From positions 42,740-106,739 of the forward strand of contig JAFTOI010000040.1 of assembly GCA_017463865.1 (NCBI GenBank): DNA of 64,000 nucleotides, in the 5' to 3' direction. Positions 14,836 through 22,208 of the stretch are shown piece by piece. Under the pieces are notes generated by a model that saw nothing but the letters and a program-made list of their open reading frames with translations, was not told where the DNA came from and searched no databases. The stretch's first letter is position 1. Each line of letters opens with the position of its first letter. The translations under genes and the position numbers were made by a program. This DNA comes from Clostridia bacterium (GTDB lineage Bacteria > Bacillota > Clostridia > Oscillospirales > CAG-272).

Positions 14836-15615
14836 ATGTTCAAATTCAAAATTTGCTCGTTGTTGTTGGTTATATCTTTAATTGGTGGGGCATGTCTTCC
14901 TGCAAATGCAATTGATTATCATGATGTCCCTGTAGATGGTTCAAACTATGATATCATCACGCAGAACAAAACTGACTCTTCATACGCTGGTTTTAGTGGC
15001 GTCTTATTGCCGTCCACCCCCACAAAAAATGTTATTGTGCCAAATGGTGATGTGGTAGACGAAAATGATATTGCATCACCGTACTTGTTTGATCCAACTT
15101 GGTATCAATTAGACAATATGAGTTCGTTTATTTATTACGCACAGGAAACAAATTATTCTTGCACTGCTGCCTGTGCACGAATGGCCTTGAGATACTTAAC
15201 AGGGAATTACTATACCGAAGAAACCGTGCGCGAAGGATGCAAAGTTGCTAAAGACGGTGGAGCTCTGAGTGATGTAGTAGAGTATGTGAATGCAGAGTTG
15301 GATCAAGTTAATTATTCGTATATTGAGTATGCAACCAAAACATTTGTGAAGGATAATCTTTATACTGCAATCGTAACTAAGGATGCGCCAGCAATTATCG
15401 CAGTTTGCGAATCGACGGAAGATGGATGGCCTTTTGATTTACCTGTACATGCAGTGACGATTTATTCTATAACATCAACGAAAAGTGACGTTGCAATTGC
15501 TGATCCGTGGGGAGGGTATGTTAGTAGTACTTCGCCATATAGATGGTTTGATATGTCGATGAACGACCTGTATGCAGCACATAGTGTTGTTGGTTTGGCG
15601 GGATTCATTTACTAA
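14836..15615 (+). CDS. Secreted C39-family-like cysteine peptidase
   Basis: A 259-residue protein with a signal peptide (FKFKICSLLLVISLIGG, Ala-X-Ala near residue 25). The catalytic domain has NYSCTAACARMAL with the nucleophile Cys near residue 109, HAVTIYSI with His near 205, and ADPWGGY with Asp near 222, in the order of papain-fold C39 peptidases. No transporter domain is attached, so this is a stand-alone exported enzyme rather than a bacteriocin-processing ABC exporter. The substrate is unknown. The gene is AT-rich, unlike nearly all the rest of the window. AAGGAG fixes the start at MFKF. Confidence 0.75.
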   Translation: MFKFKICSLLLVISLIGGACLPANAIDYHDVPVDGSNYDIITQNKTDSSYAGFSGVLLPSTPTKNVIVPNGDVVDENDIASPYLFDPTWYQLDNMSSFIYYAQETNYSCTAACARMALRYLTGNYYTEETVREGCKVAKDGGALSDVVEYVNAELDQVNYSYIEYATKTFVKDNLYTAIVTKDAPAIIAVCESTEDGWPFDLPVHAVTIYSITSTKSDVAIADPWGGYVSSTSPYRWFDMSMNDLYAAHSVVGLAGFIY

Positions 15616-15622
15616 AATAGAC

Positions 15623-15667
15623 AAAGCATGGGTGATTGAATGATTACAATTCTTTTGCCCATGCTTT
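15623..15667 (+). terminator. Hairpin between the peptidase and lipoprotein genes
   Basis: AAAGCATGGG (15623-15632) pairs with CCCATGCTTT (15658-15667), with a 25-base loop and a T run. It may be a partial terminator that lowers expression of the second gene. Confidence 0.55.
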
Positions 15668-15684
15668 TAAATAGAGGGATACAA

Positions 15685-16776
15685 ATGAAGATTAAAGTAA
15701 TATTGTTATATTTAATTATTATATGTGGCATATTGACTTCATGTTGTGAATATGAGCCAATCTTGATGGATATAGATATGGAAACTGTACTATCTTGCAC
15801 AGCGTTTATTAATGATTGTTTGATATACAAGAAATATGATTATGGAACTGGGATACTGGGCTTTTATTCAACGAACATGAATGGGAATACTGTTCTTTTG
15901 GGGGAAATTCCCCAATATTACATCAGCATGAGACAATCTGTAGTTCTCCAAAATAAACTATATTCGTATGTTGGAGCATATGATAGTGAAAACAATCATC
16001 CGGACAATATATTGTTAGAAATAAATTTGGCAGAAAATGATCTGAAAACATATAGGAATTGCGATAATACATCATTAGGAATACCAACATATTGTTTTCA
16101 TGATAATATAGCAACTTTGAAAACCACAATAAACAATGAATATACAAATACATTCATTGAGTTGTTTGATGTTAAAAATAACGAATATAACACGTTGATT
16201 TCGTGTAGCTTTAATTCTATATTGCAAAAAGGAAATGCAGTTTTCGGCATGTGTGCTGACGATAATCGCATTTACATTCTATATGATGAACGAAAAGATT
16301 CGGAAGAACTTGAGACATATTTAAAAGTTTACGATTTGACCCTTAAGGAAATCGACTCAATAAAAATTGAACAGAATTTGCATGATTATGTAATGTCTAG
16401 CTTTATTTCTGATATGCAAGTTTTTGGTGATTATATTTATATACTCAATGCATCAAATAACGGTACATTGTTGAGATTGGAGCAGGGAAATTTAGTGGAA
16501 GTGTACAGAGGAAAAAATTTTGAGTGTGCACGTAACCCTCTACTTACAGAACCTGTTTTTTATACACGCAGAACAAAAACAATATTTATCCTGAAAGACA
16601 ATGAATTGCGACAATACGAAATGAATATAGAAAATGATTATGTGATCAAAGCAATGCTGATAGATAAAAATTCATGTGCTGTCATATGCTGTTCGGAAAA
16701 AGGAGAGGATATCGTATATTGTGTGAATAAAAAAGTTCTCGATAAAGTGACTCTTCAATGCAAAACTATTGAATAG
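15685..16776 (+). CDS. AT-rich lipoprotein of unknown function (363 aa), possibly a beta-propeller
   Basis: It starts at MKIKVILLY, after GAGGG, with a lipobox LTSC near residue 20. The mature part has repeating short strands with aromatic/Asp turns (for example NRIYILYDE, DYIYILNAS and TIFILKDNELRQY), which suggests a propeller. No family is recognised. It lies 69 bases after the peptidase gene on the same strand and shares its low GC, so the two probably came together. It could be an immunity, inhibitor or substrate-presenting partner of the peptidase, but that is a guess. Confidence 0.6.
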   Translation: MKIKVILLYLIIICGILTSCCEYEPILMDIDMETVLSCTAFINDCLIYKKYDYGTGILGFYSTNMNGNTVLLGEIPQYYISMRQSVVLQNKLYSYVGAYDSENNHPDNILLEINLAENDLKTYRNCDNTSLGIPTYCFHDNIATLKTTINNEYTNTFIELFDVKNNEYNTLISCSFNSILQKGNAVFGMCADDNRIYILYDERKDSEELETYLKVYDLTLKEIDSIKIEQNLHDYVMSSFISDMQVFGDYIYILNASNNGTLLRLEQGNLVEVYRGKNFECARNPLLTEPVFYTRRTKTIFILKDNELRQYEMNIENDYVIKAMLIDKNSCAVICCSEKGEDIVYCVNKKVLDKVTLQCKTIE

Positions 16777-16835
16777 TTTCAGACAGATTTTATCTTGACA
16801 GCAGTATCGAATCGTACTATTTTACATTATGGCTT

Positions 16836-16870
16836 TACATAATAGCATTTTGCTATACGATTTGTCAATG
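16836..16870. repeat. 35-bp direct repeat, right copy
   Basis: Second copy of 14670-14704 (two mismatches). On the minus strand it keeps TTGACA and an 18-base spacer but has TATTAT in place of TATAAT, and no gene of its own follows. It looks like a duplicated promoter fragment left by insertion of the island. Confidence 0.75.
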
Positions 16871-16944
16871 GAAAGCCTGCGGACAGCCACAGCGGAAGCA
16901 TTTACTTTTGTAATTTGGAAATCATAATCAAAAGCAGGGTTATA

Positions 16945-17006
16945 CCTCATCCGCCCCCTACGGGGCCAGATGAGGTGTCCCGCGCGGATGCGCGGGGACC
17001 CTGTCC
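16945..17006. repeat. Dispersed palindromic repeat (family B), copy 1
   Basis: Contains CCTCATC...GATGAGG and a CGCGC-rich hairpin ending GGACCCTGTC. Its reverse complement matches the start of 46152-46311 (GACAGGGT, CCCGCGCAT, GCGGGACACCTCATC). The rest of 16777-17136 holds only the direct repeat (16836-16870) and the promoter at 17074. Confidence 0.65.
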
Positions 17007-17073
17007 AACTGAAACAATATAGATTTGCGTAAAGAAGCAAATGCTGCTGTCATTTTTTCTTTCCCGGTGCATA

Positions 17074-17102
17074 TTGACGCCGCCGTCGAATCGTGTTATA
17101 AT
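17074..17102 (+). promoter_or_regulatory. Promoter, TTGACG-17-TATAAT
   Basis: Boxes at 17074-17079 and 17097-17102, 35 bases before the ATG of the HAD phosphatase. Confidence 0.8.
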
Positions 17103-17136
17103 ATCGGTACGAAATCAAATCACCGGAGGATCCCCC

Positions 17137-17865
17137 ATGTCCATCAACCCCGCAACCATCAAGCTCATCGCCTTCGACCTTGACGGCACGCTGACCCAGC
17201 ATAAGTCTCCCCTGGGCGACGAGAACCGCGCCGTCCTCGACGCGCTGGCAAAGAAATACAAGCTCATCATGGCCGGTGCCGGCATGTGCCGCCGCATCTT
17301 CAACCAGATGGGGGGCTACCCCATCGACATCATCGGCAACTACGGCCTGCAGTATGCCGAGTACGACGCAGCCAGCGGCGACATCGTCATCAAGGAGGAC
17401 AACGTCCTGCCCTGCGACCGCGAATCGCTCGAGAACCGCGTCACCGCCATGCGCGAGAAGTACGGCTTCACCCAATTCAAGGGCGACAATGTCGAGTTCC
17501 ACGCCTCGGGCTGCGTGACCTTCCCCATCCTTGGCACCAAGGCCGACATCGCGGACAAGCTCGCCTTCGACCCTGACCGCTCGAAGCGCCGCGCCATCTA
17601 TGACGACATCAAGGCCGTCTTCAATGACTACACCGTCTTCGTCGGCGGCTCATCCTCCTTTGACATGGCTCCTTTCCCCTACAATAAATACTACGCCCTC
17701 GACCGTTACTGCGCGGCCCGCGGCATCGCACATGACGAGGTCGTCTACGTCGGCGACGACTACGGCCCCGGCGGCAACGACGAGTCAGTCTACCTCTCCG
17801 ACTTCAACTTCATCACCATCGACGACTACCGCACCTTCCCGCAGCTGATGAAACAGTTCCTGTAA
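17137..17865 (+). CDS. HAD-superfamily phosphatase (Cof/phosphomannomutase-like)
   Basis: A 242-residue protein. Motif I is FDLDGTLT (nucleophile Asp near residue 14), motif II is a Gly/Ala-rich AGAG turn, and motif IV is GDDYGPGGND, where the acidic pair binds Mg. The insertion between motifs II and III fits the type IIB cap of Cof-like phosphatases and eukaryote-type phosphomannomutases. It probably acts on a small sugar phosphate. The start is at MSINP, after GGAGGA. It is a single-gene unit with its own promoter. Confidence 0.8.
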   Translation: MSINPATIKLIAFDLDGTLTQHKSPLGDENRAVLDALAKKYKLIMAGAGMCRRIFNQMGGYPIDIIGNYGLQYAEYDAASGDIVIKEDNVLPCDRESLENRVTAMREKYGFTQFKGDNVEFHASGCVTFPILGTKADIADKLAFDPDRSKRRAIYDDIKAVFNDYTVFVGGSSSFDMAPFPYNKYYALDRYCAARGIAHDEVVYVGDDYGPGGNDESVYLSDFNFITIDDYRTFPQLMKQFL

Positions 17866-17875
17866 GCAGATCCCG

Positions 17876-17910
17876 CACGAGCCGACGCTATGCGCCGGCT
17901 CGTCCTGCGT
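17876..17910 (+). terminator. Possible terminator hairpin
   Basis: ACGAGCCG and CGGCTCGT pair over a short loop just after the HAD gene. There is no clear U-run. Confidence 0.4.
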
Positions 17911-17970
17911 TCGTCCCCCTTTCAACCTGCATTCAATCCGCACTTGCACGCAAAATTAACAATCCATTCA

Positions 17971-17999
17971 TTGACTTTTGCGCGGATTTGCGCTACAAT
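17971..17999 (+). promoter_or_regulatory. Promoter of the ABC exporter operon, TTGACT-17-TACAAT
   Basis: Boxes at 17971-17976 and 17994-17999. The 70-base leader contains an ACGAGC...GCTCGT hairpin (18010-18045) followed by TCTTTTC, which could attenuate transcription. Confidence 0.7.
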
Positions 18000-18070
18000 A
18001 TATCTAATTACGAGCGATGCGCCACTCGGGTGGAACAGGGCTCGTTCTTTTCATGTAAAGGAGTGTTTAT

Positions 18071-19816
18071 ATGCTGAAACAACTAGCCAAAAGCGTGCGC
18101 GAGTTCAAGCGGACTTCGATCGCCACGCCGATCCTGGTTGGCATGGAGGTGGTGATGGAGTGCATCATCCCCTTCCTCATCGCCGAGCTGGTCAACCAGA
18201 TCAAGGCAGGGTGTGAGATGAGCACCTTGCTCAAGTACGGCCTCCTGCTGGTGCTGATGGCGCTGCTGTCGCTGACCTTCGGCGTGGCGGCCGGTGTGAC
18301 CTGCTCGACCGCCTCCTGCGGCTTCGCCCGCAATCTGCGCCGTGACATGTTCTACGCCGTGCAGGGCTACTCGTTCGAGAATATCGACCGCTTCTCGACC
18401 TCGTCGCTGGTGACCCGTCTGACCACCGACGTCTCCAACGTCCAGAATGCTTACATGATGCTCATCCGCACCGCCGTGCGCAGCCCGATGATGCTGGTCT
18501 TCTCCTTCGTGATGGCCTTCATCATGGGCGGCAAGATGGCGTGGATCTTCGTGGCCCTCATCCCGCTGCTGGGGCTCGGCCTGCTCTGCATCGCCCGCTT
18601 TGCCATGCCCCTCTTCCGCCGGGTCTTCAAGAAGTATGACAACCTCAACGCCTCGATCCAGGAGAACGTCAAGGGCATGCGGGTCGTCAAATCCTACGTC
18701 CGCGAAGGGTATGAGCAGAAGAAGTTCGGCGACGCAGCCGACGATGTCCGCGCCGACTTCACCCGCGCCGAGCGCATCCTGGCCTTCAACGGCCCGATGA
18801 TGCAGTTCTGCCTCTACGCGGTCATGATCTTCGTCCAGTCCTTCGGCTCCTATCTGGCCATCACCACCCGCGGCGTCGAGCTTGACATCGGCCAGATGTC
18901 GGCCCTGCTGACCTACGGCATGATGATCCTCAGCAGTCTCATGATGCTGTCGATGATCTTCGTCATGCTGACCATGTCCTCGGAGTCGGCCAAGCGTATC
19001 GTCGAGGTGCTGGAGGAAAAGCCCACCCTCACCGAGAAGGCGAACCCCGTCACCGAGGTGGCCGACGGCTCGATCGACTTCGACGGCGTCAGCTTCAAGT
19101 ATTCGGCCAAGGCCGAGCGCAAGGCACTGGCGAACATCGACCTGCACGTTCGCTCGGGCGAGACGATCGGTATCATCGGCGGCACCGGCTCGTCGAAGTC
19201 GTCGCTGATCCAGCTGATCTCCCGCCTTTACGATGCCACCGAGGGCACCGTCCGCGTCGGTGGCGTCGATGTGCGCGACTATTCACTCGAGGCACTGCGC
19301 AATCAGGTCGCCGTTGTGCTGCAGAAGAACATCCTCTTCTCGGGCACGATCAAGGAAAATCTCCGTTGGGGCAACCCCGACGCCACCGACGAGGAGATGA
19401 TGGAGGCCTGCCGGCTCGCCTGCGCCGACGAGTTCATCCAGACCTTCCCCGACAAGTACGACACCTACATCGAGCAGGGCGGCGCGAACGTCTCGGGCGG
19501 CCAGAAGCAGCGTCTCTGCATTGCGCGGGCGCTGCTGAAGAAGCCGAAGATCCTGATCCTCGACGACTCGACCAGCGCTGTCGACACCCGCACCGACGCC
19601 ATGATCCGCGCCGCCATGCGGCAGTTCATCCCCGAGACGACCAAGATTATCATCGCACAGCGCACCGCCTCGGTCGAGGATGCCGACCGCATCCTCGTCA
19701 TGGAGGGCGGCGAGATCGTCGCCGCCGGCCCGCACGCTGAGCTGATGAAAACGTGCGACATTTACCGCGAGATCTATATTTCCCAGAACAAGGCAGGTGA
19801 CAACGATGCAGAATAA
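18071..19816 (+). CDS. ABC exporter half-transporter, subunit 1
   Basis: A 581-residue fusion of a six-helix membrane domain (about residues 15-320) and an ATPase domain. The Walker A region reads GGTGSSKSS, with Ser where most have Gly before Lys; this variant is recalled from other Firmicute exporters. The signature is NVSGGQKQR and Walker B is ILILDDSTS, in which Asp replaces the usual catalytic Glu. That makes this the degenerate half of a heterodimer. Its end overlaps the next gene by 11 bases. Substrate unknown; such pairs often export drugs, lipids or peptides. Confidence 0.9.
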   Translation: MLKQLAKSVREFKRTSIATPILVGMEVVMECIIPFLIAELVNQIKAGCEMSTLLKYGLLLVLMALLSLTFGVAAGVTCSTASCGFARNLRRDMFYAVQGYSFENIDRFSTSSLVTRLTTDVSNVQNAYMMLIRTAVRSPMMLVFSFVMAFIMGGKMAWIFVALIPLLGLGLLCIARFAMPLFRRVFKKYDNLNASIQENVKGMRVVKSYVREGYEQKKFGDAADDVRADFTRAERILAFNGPMMQFCLYAVMIFVQSFGSYLAITTRGVELDIGQMSALLTYGMMILSSLMMLSMIFVMLTMSSESAKRIVEVLEEKPTLTEKANPVTEVADGSIDFDGVSFKYSAKAERKALANIDLHVRSGETIGIIGGTGSSKSSLIQLISRLYDATEGTVRVGGVDVRDYSLEALRNQVAVVLQKNILFSGTIKENLRWGNPDATDEEMMEACRLACADEFIQTFPDKYDTYIEQGGANVSGGQKQRLCIARALLKKPKILILDDSTSAVDTRTDAMIRAAMRQFIPETTKIIIAQRTASVEDADRILVMEGGEIVAAGPHAELMKTCDIYREIYISQNKAGDNDAE

Positions 19817-21710
19817 GCCCCAGAAGCCGCAGGGCGGCGGCAAAATGATCCTGCGCCTCCTCAAAATGCTCTTTTCCTTCTACCCCGTCATGCTTCCCGT
19901 CACCGTTGTCTGCATTCTCTTCAACGCTGTCATCAGCTCGATCCCGGCGACCTTCATGCAGAAGGTCATCGCACTGATCGAGCAGAGCTGGTCGACCGGC
20001 GACTGGGCATCGGTCAGCGGCCAGATTTTCATCATCGTGCTGACGCTGGGCATTCTCTACCTGCTCTCGCTGGCCTCCGGCCTGCTCTACAACCAGCTGA
20101 TGGCCATCATCACGCAGGGCTCGCTGGCCAAGCTGCGTGAATCCATGTTCAACAAGATGCAGACCCTGCCCATCAAGTACTTCGACACCCACAACCACGG
20201 CGACATCATGTCGCACTACACCAACGACATCGACACCCTGCGCCAGATGATCTCGCAGAGCTTCCCGCAGCTGCTCAGCGCGTCGGTGGTGGTGCTGACT
20301 GTGCTCTTCATCATGCTCCGGTACAGCGTCTGGATGGCACTGGTGGTGTTGACGGGCGTGAGCGTGATGCTGGTCGTCACCCGCAAGGTGGGCGGCGGCT
20401 CGGCGCGGCACTTCGTGCGCCAGCAGAAGGCCATCGGCCGCGAGGAGGGCTTCATCGAGGAGATGATGAACGGCCAGAAGGTCGTGCAGGTCTTCTGCCA
20501 CGAGGAGGCGGCCTGCGCCGACTTCGACCGGCTCAACGACGAGCTCTTCCACGAGGCCGAGCGGGCCAACCGCTACGCCAACATGCTGGGGCCGATCCTG
20601 AACAACATCGGCAACATCCTCTACGTCATCGTGGCGCTGGCCGGCGGGCTTCTGCTGCTCTCGGGTGCGCCCAACCTCAGCCTGGCCGGCATGCCGCTCT
20701 CGATCAGCGTGGTGGTGCCCTTCCTGAACATGACCAAGCAGTTCACCGGCAACGTCAGCCAGGTCTCGAACCAGGCCAACGCCATTGTCATGGGTCTGGC
20801 CGGCGCCGCGCGCATTTTTGCGCTGCTCGACGAAGCGCCCGAGGTGGACGACGGCTACGTCACCCTCGTTAATGCGCGCGAGGAGAACGGCCAGCTGGTC
20901 GAGTGCGCTGAACGCACCGGCATCTGGGCATGGAAACACCCGCACCAGGCCGACGGCAGCGTCACCTACACGCGCCTGCGCGGCGACGTGCGTCTGACCG
21001 AGGTCGACTTCGCCTACGAGGAGGGCAAGACTGTTCTGCACGATGTGACCCTCTACGCCGAGCCGGGCCAGAAGGTGGCTTTCGTCGGCGCGACCGGCGC
21101 GGGCAAGACGACCATCACCAACCTCATCAACCGCTTCTACGACATCGCCGACGGCAAGATCCGCTACGACGGCATCAACATCAACAAGATCAAGAAGGCC
21201 GACCTCCGCCGCTCGCTGGGCATCGTGCTGCAGGACACCAACCTCTTCACCGGCACCGTCATGGACAACATCCGCTACGGCCGCCTTGATGCGACCGACG
21301 AGGACTGCATCGCGGCCGCGAAGCTGGCCGGCGCGCACGACTTCATCACCCGCCTGCCCGAGGGCTACGCGACGATGCTGACCGGCAACGGCGCAAACCT
21401 CTCGCAGGGCCAGCGCCAGCTGCTGGCGATCAGCCGCGCCGCCGTCGCCGACCCGCCGGTCATGATCATGGACGAGGCGACCTCCTCCATCGACACCCGC
21501 ACCGAGGCCATCGTCCAGCGCGGCATGGATGCGCTGATGAAGGGCCGCACGGTGTTTGTGATCGCGCACCGGTTATCGACGGTCAAAAATTCGGATGTGA
21601 TCATGGTGCTTGAGCACGGTCGGATCATCGAGCGCGGCAGCCACGAAAAGCTGATCGAGGAAAAGGGGAAGTATTATCAGCTGTACACGGGTGCGTTTGA
21701 GTTGGAATAA
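19806..21710 (+). CDS. ABC exporter half-transporter, subunit 2 (catalytic)
   Basis: A 634-residue protein. Membrane domain at about residues 15-340, then an extended linker (about 350-395), then the ATPase with Walker A GATGAGKTT, signature LSQGQRQ and a complete Walker B IMDEATSSID carrying the catalytic Glu. It complements the degenerate subunit 1. The ATG at 19806 is preferred; a GTG at 19797 in the same frame is possible. It is directly followed by a stop-codon repeat (21711-21791). Confidence 0.9.
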   Translation: MQNKPQKPQGGGKMILRLLKMLFSFYPVMLPVTVVCILFNAVISSIPATFMQKVIALIEQSWSTGDWASVSGQIFIIVLTLGILYLLSLASGLLYNQLMAIITQGSLAKLRESMFNKMQTLPIKYFDTHNHGDIMSHYTNDIDTLRQMISQSFPQLLSASVVVLTVLFIMLRYSVWMALVVLTGVSVMLVVTRKVGGGSARHFVRQQKAIGREEGFIEEMMNGQKVVQVFCHEEAACADFDRLNDELFHEAERANRYANMLGPILNNIGNILYVIVALAGGLLLLSGAPNLSLAGMPLSISVVVPFLNMTKQFTGNVSQVSNQANAIVMGLAGAARIFALLDEAPEVDDGYVTLVNAREENGQLVECAERTGIWAWKHPHQADGSVTYTRLRGDVRLTEVDFAYEEGKTVLHDVTLYAEPGQKVAFVGATGAGKTTITNLINRFYDIADGKIRYDGININKIKKADLRRSLGIVLQDTNLFTGTVMDNIRYGRLDATDEDCIAAAKLAGAHDFITRLPEGYATMLTGNGANLSQGQRQLLAISRAAVADPPVMIMDEATSSIDTRTEAIVQRGMDALMKGRTVFVIAHRLSTVKNSDVIMVLEHGRIIERGSHEKLIEEKGKYYQLYTGAFELE

Positions 21711-21791
21711 AGACCTTGGGGCTTTGCCCCAAACCCCAGTTAAGGCCCTTTTCGAGAAAAGGGCCTTAACAATCCCCAAAAGCTTTCCAAC
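21711..21791 (+). repeat. Stop-codon-adjacent hairpin repeat, copy 2 (family E)
   Basis: It begins at the base after the TAA of the ABC gene: GACCTTGGGGC-TTT-GCCCCAAACCCC, a variable hairpin (AAGGCCCTTTTC with its complement), then CCCCAAAAGCTTTCCAAC. Same orientation relative to the gene as the other copies. Confidence 0.85.
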
Positions 21792-21824
21792 ACGCATGTG
21801 TTTGGGTTGCTTACAGGCCGCACA

Positions 21825-22012
21825 TACGCATCAACTGGCAGCCGCGGTGAACGCGGCGACCGGTCACCTGACAAATAGACAAAGAAAATGGCTTTCGGCT
21901 CGCCGCAAGGGCGAGGCACGAAAGCCATTTTAGTTTTGCTGTACGCTTCCTATTCCAAAGTTACCTGGTGCACTGACCGGTCGCCGACTCCGGCGGCTAC
22001 CGTTGATGCGTA
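21825..22012. repeat. MITE-like element with about 40-bp imperfect inverted repeats
   Basis: The left arm (21825-21866) and right arm (21974-22012) are imperfect inverted repeats; TACGCATCAAC and GCGACCGGTCA are shared exactly. The centre holds a 13-bp stem (AAAATGGCTTTCG, 21885-21897, with 21919-21931) followed by T-rich sequence on both sides, which can act as a bidirectional terminator between the converging genes. There is no ORF. Confidence 0.7.
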
Positions 22013-22075
22013 GAGTCGAGCTGTGATGCGTCGTCACCCTAAACCAAATTAGCAGGAAGTCTTGTCAAGACATTT

Positions 22076-22206
22076 GTTGGAAAGCTTTTGAAGGTTCTTA
22101 GGGGACTTCCGAGATTGCCTTCGGCAATCTCCCTGGGAACTGCCCTTTGGGCAGTTCGGTTCTCGAAAAGTCCCCTAAGCAGGGTTTGGGACAGCGTCCC
22201 AAGGTC
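22076..22206 (-). repeat. Stop-codon-adjacent hairpin repeat, copy 3 (family E), enlarged
   Basis: Starts 2 bases after the thrS stop on the minus strand: GACCTTGGGAC...GTCCCAAACCC, AGGGGACTT hairpin arms, and the tail AACCTTCAAAAGCTTTCC. The hairpin loop carries two extra small hairpins (ACTGCCC/GGGCAGT and GAGATTGCC/GGCAATCTC) not present in the other copies. Confidence 0.85.
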
Positions 22207-22208
22207 TT

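Noticed and set aside
18010-18045. A GGGTGGAAC string in the ABC exporter leader as a possible T-box
   Set aside because: No stem I, specifier or AG-bulge is present in the 70-base leader; it is part of a simple hairpin.
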